Position numbers and translations under genes: made by a program. Source: Pseudomonadota bacterium (GTDB lineage Bacteria; Pseudomonadota; Alphaproteobacteria; Rhizobiales; Beijerinckiaceae). Taken from it: a stretch of 64,000 bases of DNA. This document shows, in pieces, positions 15,704 to 23,401 of this stretch. Below the pieces are notes generated by a model. The model worked only from the letters and a program-made list of their open reading frames with translations, had not been told where the DNA came from and ran no database searches. Positions within the stretch are counted from its first letter, which is position 1. Each line of letters starts with the position of its first letter. The stretch lies in assembly GCA_023386155.1 (NCBI GenBank), contig JAEWKH010000056.1, forward strand, positions 1 to 64,000, given 5' to 3'.

Positions 15704-17038
15704 CTATTCTTTCGGTCTGCGGTCGATGACGCGCCGCGCTTTGCCGAGCGAGCGCTCGATGCCTTCAGGGTCGAGGACATTTACCTGAGCTGTAATGCCG
15801 ATGGTATCCTTAATTGCCTGGCTCAGGCGCTGGGCGGCGGCCTGCCGGGTTTCGGGGTAATCGGCATCCGGCCGGATCTCGGCCCGGACCTCCACCTGGT
15901 CCATCCGCCCCTCGCGGGTCAGGATGATCTGGTAATGCCCCGACAGGGTCGGGATCGCCAGGAGCTTCTCCTCGATCTGGGTCGGGAAGACGTTGACGCC
16001 GCGGATGATCATCATGTCGTCGGTGCGCCCGGTGATCTTCTCCATGCGGCGCATGTTTCGCGCCGTGCCGGGCAGGAGGCGCGTCAGGTCCCGGGTGCGG
16101 TAGCGGATGACGGGCATCGCTTCCTTGGTCAGGGAGGTAAAGACGAGCTCGCCTTCCTCCCCGTCCGGCAGGACCTCGCCCGTCGCCGGGTCGATCACCT
16201 CGGGATAGAAATGGTCTTCCCAGATGTGCAGCCCGTCCTTGGTTTCCACGCATTCGCAGGCGACGCCCGGTCCCATGACCTCGGAGAGGCCGTAGATGTC
16301 CACTGCATGGATGTCGAAGGCTTCCTCGATCTCGGTCCGCATGGCGTTTGTCCAGGGCTCGGCGCCGAAGATGCCGACCTTCAGCGAGGATTGGCGCGGG
16401 TCGAGGCCCTGTTTCTTGAATTCGTCGAGGATCGCCAGCATGTAGGACGGCGTGACCATGATGATGTCGGGTTGGAAATCCTGGATCAGCTGTACCTGAC
16501 GTTCCGTCATGCCGCCCGACATGGGGATCACCATGCAGCCCAGGCGCTCGGCGCCGTAATGCGCGCCCAGACCTCCGGTGAAAAGGCCGTAGCCATAGGC
16601 CACGTGCACCTTCATGCCCGGACGCCCGCCGCTGGCCCGGATCGAGCGGGCCACCACGTCGGCCCAGGTGTCGATGTCGCGCTTGGTATAGCCGACGACC
16701 GTCGGCTTTCCGGTGGTGCCCGACGAGCCGTGCACGCGGGCGATCTGATCCTGGGGAACGGCGAACATGCCGAAGGGATAATTGTCCCGCAGATCCGCCT
16801 TGGTCGTGAAGGGAAACTTGGAAAGATCGCCCAGATCCTTGAAGTCATCCGGATGCACGCCCGCGGCATCGAACTTCGCCCTGTAGTGCGGCACGTTCTC
16901 GTAGGCGTGGCGCAGGGTCCAGGCGAGGCGCTCGCGCTGCCAGGCGGCGAGCTCGTCCCGGGATGCCGTCTCATAGCGATCGAGGAGCGCCGGCTGCGGC
17001 TTGAGTTCAGAGAGCTTACGGAGCGGGATCTGAAGCAA
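15704..17038 (-). CDS. paaK: PaaK, phenylacetate-CoA ligase
   Basis: A 444-residue AMP-forming ligase with the P-loop-like adenylation motif GSSGTTGKPT (about residues 105-114), the YGLSEVMGPG motif (about 249-258) and the C-terminal GRTDDMMIIRGVNVFPTQIEE. It activates phenylacetate with ATP and CoA to phenylacetyl-CoA, the first step of the pathway. Length and start are normal for PaaK. It sits between paaI and paaR in the paaG operon. Confidence 0.96.
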   Translation of the reverse strand: MLQIPLRKLSELKPQPALLDRYETASRDELAAWQRERLAWTLRHAYENVPHYRAKFDAAGVHPDDFKDLGDLSKFPFTTKADLRDNYPFGMFAVPQDQIARVHGSSGTTGKPTVVGYTKRDIDTWADVVARSIRASGGRPGMKVHVAYGYGLFTGGLGAHYGAERLGCMVIPMSGGMTERQVQLIQDFQPDIIMVTPSYMLAILDEFKKQGLDPRQSSLKVGIFGAEPWTNAMRTEIEEAFDIHAVDIYGLSEVMGPGVACECVETKDGLHIWEDHFYPEVIDPATGEVLPDGEEGELVFTSLTKEAMPVIRYRTRDLTRLLPGTARNMRRMEKITGRTDDMMIIRGVNVFPTQIEEKLLAIPTLSGHYQIILTREGRMDQVEVRAEIRPDADYPETRQAAAQRLSQAIKDTIGITAQVNVLDPEGIERSLGKARRVIDRRPKE

Positions 17039-17061
17039 GGGAACCTCCCATTCGTTCGTTC

Positions 17062-17535
17062 TTATTGGGTATCGCGATCGGCCTCTCGGCCGAGAAGCGT
17101 GCCCGTAATGGTGCGGGAATGTCCGCGGAATTCGGCAACCGCCTCGCCTTTGCCGTTGCGGACCGTTACGTCATAGATGCCGGAGCGGCCGGAGCGATTG
17201 CGCTCGACCGCATGGGCCGTGAGCGTGTCGCCCCGGCGGCCCGGCTGCAGGAACGTCACCGCGCAATGCTGGGCGACCGTGCGCTGGTTGTAGCTGTTGC
17301 AGGCGAACGCGAAGGCGGAGTCGGCGAGCGTGAAGATGAAGCCGCCATGGCAGATGCCGTGCCCGTTCGTCATGTCGGGGCGGATCGGCATGGAGATGAC
17401 GGCCTCGCCGGGAGACACGCGCTCGATCACCATGCCGAGCCCTTGGCTCGCCTGATCTTCGGCCCACATGGCCTCGGCGCAGGCGGCGGCGATCTCTTGT
17501 GCGTCCTTGTCAGGGAGAGGCGATTGCGCGTCCAT
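17062..17535 (-). CDS. paaI: PaaI, hydroxyphenylacetyl-CoA thioesterase
   Basis: A 157-residue hotdog-fold thioesterase with the motif NGHGICHGGFIFTLADSAFAFACN (given here by its key residues: His-Gly-Gly and Asp67 region). PaaI family members release CoA from ring-hydroxylated dead-end products of the pathway. Its start overlaps the paaG stop by one base (TGATG), so it is coupled to paaG. Length and N-terminus fit the family, which is about 140 residues, with a slightly longer N-terminus here. Confidence 0.92.
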   Translation of the reverse strand: MDAQSPLPDKDAQEIAAACAEAMWAEDQASQGLGMVIERVSPGEAVISMPIRPDMTNGHGICHGGFIFTLADSAFAFACNSYNQRTVAQHCAVTFLQPGRRGDTLTAHAVERNRSGRSGIYDVTVRNGKGEAVAEFRGHSRTITGTLLGREADRDTQ

Positions 17536-18329
17536 CAGGCTCTCCCGGTGAATTTCGGCTGCCGCTTTTCGAAGAAGGCCGTGACGCCCTCCAGGTAATC
17601 CGGCGTGCGGCCTGCTTGTCCCTGCAGGTCGCGTTCCAGGTCGAGCTGCCGGTCGATATCGTTCGTCTCCGCGGCATCGAGCGCCTGCTTGATCAGGCCG
17701 AGGCCGATTGTCGGCTGAACCGCGAAGTGAGCCGCGAGGCGGTGCGCCTCGTCCATCAGGCCGGCATCGTCGACCGCTTTCCAGATCATGCCCCAGGCTT
17801 CCGCCTGCTCGGCGGGAACCGGCTCGGCCAGCAGGGCGAGGGCGCGGGCGCGCGCCGTGCCGACGAGGCGCGGCAGGAACCAGGTTCCGCCCGAATCCGG
17901 AACGAGGCCGAGCTTCGCGAAGGCCTGGATGAACTTGGCCGAGCGGGCCGCCAGGACGATGTCGCAGGCGAAGGCGATGTTGGCGCCCGCTCCGGCCGCA
18001 ACGCCGTTGACGGCGCAGATGACGGGCATCGACAGAGACCGGATCTTGCGCACGAGGGGATTGTAGAGCCGCTCCAGGGTGGAGGAGAGATCCGGGGCCT
18101 GGCCGGGGCTGAAGACCCGGTCCGACAGGTCCTGCCCGGCGCAGAACCCGCGTCCGGCGCCCGTAAGGACGAGGGCCCGGCAGGAGCTGTCGGCTTCGGC
18201 ATCGAGCAGGGCGGCCATCAGGGCCGCATGCATCGATTCGTTGAAGGAGTTCAGGCGATCGGGCCTGTTCAGGGTAAGGACCCGGTAGCCCTCCCGACTC
18301 TCCGTGATGATGAGATCGTTCTCCACCAT
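17535..18329 (-). CDS. paaG: PaaG, ring-1,2-epoxyphenylacetyl-CoA isomerase
   Basis: A 264-residue crotonase-fold protein close in length to E. coli PaaG (262). It shows GFCAGQDLSDR (about residues 62-72), typical of PaaG, and VNGVAAGAGANIAFACDI (oxyanion hole, about 106-123). It isomerises the epoxide to oxepin-CoA and later shifts a double bond in 2,3-dehydroadipyl-CoA formation. I chose the ATG at 18329 because GGAGGG lies 3 bases upstream; an in-frame ATG at 18356 would add nine residues. It is the first gene of a four-gene operon. Confidence 0.94.
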   Translation of the reverse strand: MVENDLIITESREGYRVLTLNRPDRLNSFNESMHAALMAALLDAEADSSCRALVLTGAGRGFCAGQDLSDRVFSPGQAPDLSSTLERLYNPLVRKIRSLSMPVICAVNGVAAGAGANIAFACDIVLAARSAKFIQAFAKLGLVPDSGGTWFLPRLVGTARARALALLAEPVPAEQAEAWGMIWKAVDDAGLMDEAHRLAAHFAVQPTIGLGLIKQALDAAETNDIDRQLDLERDLQGQAGRTPDYLEGVTAFFEKRQPKFTGRA

Positions 18330-18382
18330 GGCCCTCCGAATTTTCTTTGATGGCAAGCGGGTGGTCTTGCGACTTGTTTACT

Positions 18383-18404
18383 ATTGACCAACCGTCCGGT
18401 CAAT
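18383..18404. promoter_or_regulatory. TetR-type (PaaR) operator between paaG and the ABC importer operon
   Basis: A 22-bp inverted repeat with perfect outer arms ATTGACC (18383-18389) and GGTCAAT (18398-18404) and 16 of 22 symmetric positions. It matches the design of the site at 9271-9294. It lies 54 bp upstream of the paaG start and about 225 bp upstream of the importer's binding-protein gene, so it could control either or both directions. Confidence 0.65.
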
Positions 18405-18628
18405 TATATTGATGGAAGAAACAGCGTCAATGAGACAACACTCGGCCCTTCAGGGAGCAAAGCGGGATGGCATGTTTCGATGGCCGGCAGGATTTAGGTG
18501 CGCAGCAACGCCAGCTTGTGCATTCCTGCCCGATTGCTCCCTTCCACGCAGAGAGAGGCAGGCTCCTGGAAGCCTGATCCCTGCGCAACAACAAGAACAA
18601 CCAACGACAACAAACCCGGAGGAAACAG

Positions 18629-19795
18629 ATGAACTCGAAGGCAACACTCAAAACTCTGCTGGCCGCTTCCGTCATGGGCTTCGGCCTCTCCCACGCTGCG
18701 CACGCACAGGACACCATCAAGATCGGCTCGGTCCTCTCGGTCACCGGACCGTCGTCCTTCCTGGGCGAGCCCGAGGACAAGACGCTGAAGATCTATGTCG
18801 ACAAGATCAATGCGGCCGGCGGCGTCGCGGGCAAGAAGATTGAGCTCGTGATCTACGACGACGGCGGCGATGCCAACAAGGCGCGCACCTTCGCGACCCG
18901 GCTCATCGAGGACGACGAGGTGATCGCCATGGTCGGCGGGACGACCACGGGCAGCACCATGGCCATGATACCGGTCTTCGAAGAGGCACAGATTCCCTTC
19001 ATCTCGCTGGCCGGCGCCATCGAGGTGATCGATCCCGTCCGCAAGTTCGTCTTCAAGACGCCGCACACGGACAAGATGGCATGCGAGAAGATCTTCGAGG
19101 ACCTGAAGAAGCGCAACCTCACCAAGATCGGCATGATCTCGGGCACGGACGGCTTCGGGGCTTCCATGCGGGCGCAATGCGTCAAGGTCGCGCCGAACTA
19201 TGGCATGCAGATCCTCATCGATGAGAATTACGGCCCGCGCGACAGCGACATGACGGCCCAGCTCACGAAGATCAAGAACACGGCCGGCGTGCAGGCCGTG
19301 GTCAATCCGGGCTTCGGCCAGGGGCCGGCCATCGTGACCCGCAACTATGCCCAGCTCGGCATGACGAACATCCCGTTCTACCAGAGCCATGGCGTCGCCT
19401 CGAAGAGCTTCATCGATCTGGCCGGCGCCGCGGCCGAAGGCGTCCGACTGCCGGCGGCAGCGCTTCTCGTCGGCGACAAGCTGCCGGAGAGCGACCCGCA
19501 GAAGAAGGTCGTGACGGAATACAAGCAGACTTATGAGAGCGCGACGAAGCAGCCGGTCTCGACCTTCGGCGGCCACGCCTATGACGGCCTCTTCATCCTG
19601 GTCGAAGCCATGAAGCGCGCGAACTCGACCGACCCGAAGAAGATCCGCGACGAGATCGAGAAGACCAAGGGCTTCGTCGGCACCGGCGGCATCGTGAACA
19701 TGTCGCCCACCGACCATCTCGGTCTCGACCTCTCGGCGTTCCGCATGCTCGAGATCAAGGGCGGCGACTGGAACCTGGTCGCCTCCGGAAGCTGA
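18629..19795 (+). CDS. ABC transporter periplasmic binding protein (LIV type)
   Basis: A 388-residue type I periplasmic binding protein. The N-terminus (to AHAQ, about residue 27) is a signal peptide, followed by DTIKIGSVLSVTGPSSFLGEP, the usual start of the LivJ/amide-binding fold. GGAGGAAAC precedes the ATG. It heads a five-gene operon for a LIV-type importer placed between paa genes and a flavin monooxygenase, so an aromatic acid such as phenylacetate is a more likely cargo than branched-chain amino acids. That is inference from context. Confidence 0.88.
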   Translation: MNSKATLKTLLAASVMGFGLSHAAHAQDTIKIGSVLSVTGPSSFLGEPEDKTLKIYVDKINAAGGVAGKKIELVIYDDGGDANKARTFATRLIEDDEVIAMVGGTTTGSTMAMIPVFEEAQIPFISLAGAIEVIDPVRKFVFKTPHTDKMACEKIFEDLKKRNLTKIGMISGTDGFGASMRAQCVKVAPNYGMQILIDENYGPRDSDMTAQLTKIKNTAGVQAVVNPGFGQGPAIVTRNYAQLGMTNIPFYQSHGVASKSFIDLAGAAAEGVRLPAAALLVGDKLPESDPQKKVVTEYKQTYESATKQPVSTFGGHAYDGLFILVEAMKRANSTDPKKIRDEIEKTKGFVGTGGIVNMSPTDHLGLDLSAFRMLEIKGGDWNLVASGS

Positions 19796-19818
19796 TCCCT
19801 CGCTGCAACTGATCGGTC

Positions 19819-19841
19819 GGGAGGCTGCTCGCCAGCCTCCC
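19819..19841 (+). terminator. Intercistronic stem-loop after the binding-protein gene
   Basis: A perfect 9-bp stem GGGAGGCTG/CAGCCTCCC with a 5-base loop. It is not followed by a U-run, so it is better seen as an mRNA-processing or 3'-end-protecting hairpin than a full terminator. Such hairpins often raise the amount of binding protein over the membrane subunits. Confidence 0.55.
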
Positions 19842-19873
19842 GTTCGGCAACCTGAAGGTCGCGGAACAGCAAC

Positions 19874-20746
19874 ATGGCCGAGTTCCTCCAGTTCCTTATT
19901 TCCGGTCTGACGGTGGGAGCCGTCTATGCGCTGGTCGCACTCGGCTTCACCCTGATCTACAACGCCTCCGGCGTGGTGAACTTCGCGCAGGGCGAGTTCG
20001 TCATGCTCGGCGGCATGGTGACGGTCTTCGCCTCGGCCGCCGGGATACCCCTTCCGCTGGCGGCCCTCGTCGCCATTTGCGTTGCGGTCGTGATAGGCCT
20101 TCTGCTGCACAGGCTTGCCATCGAGCCGGCCCGCGGCGCATCGGCCGTGACACTCATCATCATCACCATCGGCGCATCGATCTTTTTGCGCGGCTTAGCT
20201 GCGATCGTCTTCGACAAGCAGTTTCACAAGCTGCCCGCCTTCACGGGCGATACGCCGGTCGATCTGCTGGGAGCCGCCGTCCAGCCGCAGAGCTTCTGGG
20301 TGCTTGGTGGAACGGCCGTGGTCGTGCTGGCGCTCTATGTCTTCCTCGAGCACACGCTCGTCGGCAAAGCCGTGCTGGCGACCGCCGCGAACCGTCTGGC
20401 GGCGCGGCTCGTCGGGATCAACACGACAACGATCATGGCTTTGGCCTTCGGCGGCTCCGCTGCCATCGGGGCGATTGCCGGCATCCTGGTCACCCCGATC
20501 ACCTTGACGAGCTACGATGTCGGCACGCTGCTCGCCCTGAAGGGTTTTGCCGCCGCTATGCTCGGCGGCATGGGCAACCCGGTCGGCGCGGTCGTCGGCG
20601 GGCTGCTGCTCGGTCTGCTCGAGGCCTTCGGCGCGGGCTACATCAGTTCGACCTACAAGGACGCCTTTGCGTTCCTTGTCATCCTCATCGTTCTGTTCGC
20701 CGCGCCCCAGGGCCTGTTCGGACGCCGCGTCGTGGAGAGGGTGTGA
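19874..20746 (+). CDS. LivH-type ABC transporter permease
   Basis: A 290-residue polytopic membrane protein of the LivH family. The start LQFLISGLTVGAVYALVALGFTLIYNASGVVNFAQGEF carries the family signature (key residues Leu-Ile-Tyr-Asn and Asn-Phe-Ala-Gln-Gly, about residues 30-44). The conserved EAA-like loop GGMGNPVGAVVGG lies near residue 236. It forms the inner-membrane channel with the LivM-type protein encoded next, whose gene starts 2 bases after this stop. Confidence 0.92.
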   Translation: MAEFLQFLISGLTVGAVYALVALGFTLIYNASGVVNFAQGEFVMLGGMVTVFASAAGIPLPLAALVAICVAVVIGLLLHRLAIEPARGASAVTLIIITIGASIFLRGLAAIVFDKQFHKLPAFTGDTPVDLLGAAVQPQSFWVLGGTAVVVLALYVFLEHTLVGKAVLATAANRLAARLVGINTTTIMALAFGGSAAIGAIAGILVTPITLTSYDVGTLLALKGFAAAMLGGMGNPVGAVVGGLLLGLLEAFGAGYISSTYKDAFAFLVILIVLFAAPQGLFGRRVVERV

Positions 20747-20748
20747 GA

Positions 20749-21696
20749 ATGCGTGCTCTCGTCAATCAGCGCTACCTCACCCTCGCCGTGCTGGCGGTGG
20801 TGATCGCCGTTCTCCCGCTCGTCTTTCCGTCGAGCTACTATTTCCGCGTGGCCTCGCTCGTATGGGTCTCGGCGCTGGCGGCCATCGGCCTCAACATTCT
20901 CATGGGGCAGGCGGGGCAGGTCAGCCTGGGGCACGCGGCATTCTTCGGCATCGGCGCCTATGCGGTGGCCATCGGGCCAGCCCATCTCGGCATTCCACCC
21001 TGGGCGGCGCTTTTCATCGGAGCGGCCCTTTCGGCGGCTCTCGCCTATCTGGTGGGGCGTCCGATCCTGCGCCTGAAGGGGCATTATCTCGCCATTGCCA
21101 CCTTGGGCCTCGGCGTCCTCGTGGCCCTTATCATCACGACGGAAAGCGGCTGGACTGGCGGGCCCGATGGCATGCCGGTCGAGCGGCTCTCCGTTTTCGG
21201 CTGGCGGGTCAGCGGATCCTATACATGGTACTGGGTGACGGGAGGCCTCTTGCTCGTCGGGACCTGGATCGCGCTCAACCTCGATGAAACGCCGACAGGG
21301 AGGGCATTCCGCGCCCTGCACGACAGCGAGGTGGCCGCGCAGGTGGTCGGCGTGGATGTGGCGCGCTTCAAGCTGCAGGCCTTCGTGATCGCCGCCGTCT
21401 ATGCCTCGTTCGCGGGCTCCGCACTCGCGTTCATGAATGGCTTCATCAATCCCGACCAGGCGGGCTTCCTGCACTCGGTGGAACTCGTCACGATCGTGGT
21501 GCTGGGTGGGCTCGGCTCCGTGGTCGGGAGCATCGTCGGTGCCGTCGTGCTCGTGACGCTTCCGCAGGCATTGACCGTCTTTCAGGAATACGAGCACCTT
21601 CTGCTCGGCCTCATCATCATCGTGGCGATGATCTTCATGCGCAACGGCATCGTGCCGAGCCTCTCGGCACTGGTCTTCCGGAGGGCGCGCTCATGA
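20749..21696 (+). CDS. LivM-type ABC transporter permease
   Basis: A 315-residue membrane permease of the LivM family, with the signature LNILMGQAGQVSLGHAAFFGIGAYA (key Gly-Gln-Ala-Gly-Gln, Gly-His-Ala, about residues 48-68) and GGLGSVVGSIVGAV (about 251-264). I chose the ATG at 20749, which gives a normal-length protein with a first transmembrane segment at residues 9-25; the frame is open far upstream but overlaps the LivH gene there. Its end overlaps the next gene by 4 bases (ATGA). Confidence 0.92.
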   Translation: MRALVNQRYLTLAVLAVVIAVLPLVFPSSYYFRVASLVWVSALAAIGLNILMGQAGQVSLGHAAFFGIGAYAVAIGPAHLGIPPWAALFIGAALSAALAYLVGRPILRLKGHYLAIATLGLGVLVALIITTESGWTGGPDGMPVERLSVFGWRVSGSYTWYWVTGGLLLVGTWIALNLDETPTGRAFRALHDSEVAAQVVGVDVARFKLQAFVIAAVYASFAGSALAFMNGFINPDQAGFLHSVELVTIVVLGGLGSVVGSIVGAVVLVTLPQALTVFQEYEHLLLGLIIIVAMIFMRNGIVPSLSALVFRRARS

Positions 21697-22475
21697 GCAT
21701 CCTGAAGGCAACCGACATCGGAATTTCCTTCGGCGGCGTGAAGGCTGTCGACGGCGTGAGCTTCGCTGTCGCTCCCGGGGAGATCCTGTCGATCATCGGT
21801 CCGAACGGCGCTGGGAAGACCACCCTGTTCAACATCGTGTCCGGGGTGTATGCCGCGAGCCGCGGATCAATTCAGCTCGGCGGCGAGGATGTGACGGGGC
21901 TTGCTCCTCACAAGCTGGCCGAGCGCGGTTTGTCCCGGACCTTCCAGAACCTGCAGATCTTCCAGCGCATGACGGCCTGCGAGAACGTCATGGTGGGACG
22001 CCACCTGAGGGAAAAGCGCAGGCTTCTGTCAGCCTTGTTCCGGACTCCTTCCGTCACGCGCCAGAATCGCGAAACGCGGATGGCAGCCCTCGATCTTCTC
22101 GCTTATGTGGGCCTGAAGGATGTGGCGGATGCTCCCGCAGGCTCGCTTCCCTATGGGGCCTGCAAGCGTCTCGAGATCGCCCGTGCGCTTGCTGCGGAGC
22201 CGCGCGTGCTTCTTCTCGACGAGCCCGCCGCAGGCTGCAATGCGGTGGAGACCGAGGAGATCGACCACCTGATCAAGCAGGTCGCGGACCGGGGAGTGGC
22301 TGTCGTCCTCGTCGAGCACGACATGAAGCTCGTGATGAAGATCTCGGACAGGATCCTCGTGCTCGAGCGCGGACGGCCGCTGGCCGAGGGAACCCCGCGG
22401 GAGGTGCGCGATGATCCAAGGGTCCTTGAGGCTTATCTTGGACAGCACGGTGCACGGGAGGCCGCCCGTGCTTGA
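21693..22475 (+). CDS. LivG-type ABC transporter ATP-binding protein
   Basis: A 260-residue ATPase. Walker A is GPNGAGKTT (about residues 38-46) and Walker B is VLLLDEPAAG (about 170-179). The ABC signature reads LPYGACKRLEIARAL, where the usual LSYG[EQ]QR is changed at two places (P for S, C for Q), as is sometimes seen in LivG homologues. It energises import together with the LivF-type ATPase. Its start overlaps the LivM-type gene. Confidence 0.92.
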   Translation: MSILKATDIGISFGGVKAVDGVSFAVAPGEILSIIGPNGAGKTTLFNIVSGVYAASRGSIQLGGEDVTGLAPHKLAERGLSRTFQNLQIFQRMTACENVMVGRHLREKRRLLSALFRTPSVTRQNRETRMAALDLLAYVGLKDVADAPAGSLPYGACKRLEIARALAAEPRVLLLDEPAAGCNAVETEEIDHLIKQVADRGVAVVLVEHDMKLVMKISDRILVLERGRPLAEGTPREVRDDPRVLEAYLGQHGAREAARA

Positions 22476-23172
22476 AGTGCAGGACCTGCGCAGCGCCTAT
22501 GGCCGCATCGAGGTGCTCAAGGGCGTCAGTCTCGAGGTCATGGCCGGCGAGATCGTGGCGCTGATCGGATCGAACGGTGCCGGCAAGACAACGCTGCTGC
22601 GCACTCTCTCCGGCGTTCAGCCGGTCACCGGCGGCGAAATCCGATTCAAGGGGCAGCGCATCGATCGCCTCCCGCCTCACCAGAGGGTGGAGCTGGGCAT
22701 CACGCAATCGCCGGAAGGCCGGCAGGTGTTCGGCCCGCTGACGGTTGAGGACAACCTCCGGCTCGGCGCCTATCGGCGGCGTGACAAGGAGATCGACCGG
22801 GATCGCGACCGCATCTTCGCCATGTTCCCGATCCTGGCCGAGAAGCGGCACCTCCTGGCAGGAGGATTGTCGGGCGGCCAGCAGCAGATGCTGGCGATCG
22901 GCCGCGCATTCATGGGACAGCCCAAGCTTCTGTTGCTGGACGAGCCTTCCCTCGGATTGTCGCCGCTTCTGGTCGATCAAATTCTGGACGCCATCGTGTC
23001 GCTCAAGAAGGACGGCATCACGGTTCTTCTCGTCGAGCAGAATGCCAGTGCGGCTTTGGCGATTGCGGATCGCGGCTATGTGCTGGAAACCGGGAAGGTC
23101 GCCTATAGTGGAGAAGGCTCGGCCCTGCTGGCTGACCCCCAGGTCAAGGCGGCCTATCTCGGCATCGAGTGA
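22468..23172 (+). CDS. LivF-type ABC transporter ATP-binding protein
   Basis: A 234-residue ATPase with Walker A GSNGAGKTT, signature LSGGQQQMLAIGRA and Walker B LLLLDEPSLGLSP, all typical of LivF. I chose the GTG at 22468 (VLEVQDLRSAYG), with GGGAGG 5-10 bases upstream, because it gives the family's normal length and an 8-base overlap with the LivG gene. An in-frame ATG at 22411 would add 19 residues and a longer overlap. Last gene of the importer operon. Confidence 0.88.
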   Translation: MLEVQDLRSAYGRIEVLKGVSLEVMAGEIVALIGSNGAGKTTLLRTLSGVQPVTGGEIRFKGQRIDRLPPHQRVELGITQSPEGRQVFGPLTVEDNLRLGAYRRRDKEIDRDRDRIFAMFPILAEKRHLLAGGLSGGQQQMLAIGRAFMGQPKLLLLDEPSLGLSPLLVDQILDAIVSLKKDGITVLLVEQNASAALAIADRGYVLETGKVAYSGEGSALLADPQVKAAYLGIE

Positions 23173-23185
23173 TCGAGCCGTCGCA

Positions 23186-23401
23186 TTATCCTGATGTGGC
23201 GTTCGCCTGCTTCAGGCTCTGCTTCGCAAGAGTAAGAGCCTGCTGCAGCACGGCCGGGTCGCCGATATGATTGGCCAGGATCAGAACGAGAGACGTGTTG
23301 AGTGCCGCGCTCTCTTCGTCCGACAATCCCCGATGCGCTTCGATCAGTGCGCGATAGGCCCGGTCCGGATCGGGAAAGCGGCTTTCGGTAACGAGCGCCA
23401 T
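23186..23401 (-). CDS. DUF2783 small protein
   Basis: A 71-residue protein (start MALVTESRFPDPDRAY) matching the DUF2783 family, which in alphaproteobacteria lies next to flavin monooxygenases of the MhpA type. The helical content and the conserved ALNTSLVLILANHIGD (about residues 35-50) are the main features. Its start overlaps the stop of the monooxygenase gene (TGATG), so the two are made together. Function unknown; a regulatory or stabilising partner of the monooxygenase is possible. The same frame is open upstream, but that part is a shadow of the monooxygenase gene. Confidence 0.75.
   Translation of the reverse strand: MALVTESRFPDPDRAYRALIEAHRGLSDEESAALNTSLVLILANHIGDPAVLQQALTLAKQSLKQANATSG

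Noticed and set aside
20077..20748. Upstream extension of the LivM-type frame
   Set aside because: It overlaps the LivH gene in another frame and gives an arginine-rich, non-membrane sequence; the ATG at 20749 gives the normal protein.
21693..22475. LivG-type ATPase as inactive because of the changed signature LPYGACKR
   Set aside because: Walker A and B are intact and similar signature changes occur in working LivG proteins, so no loss of function is claimed.
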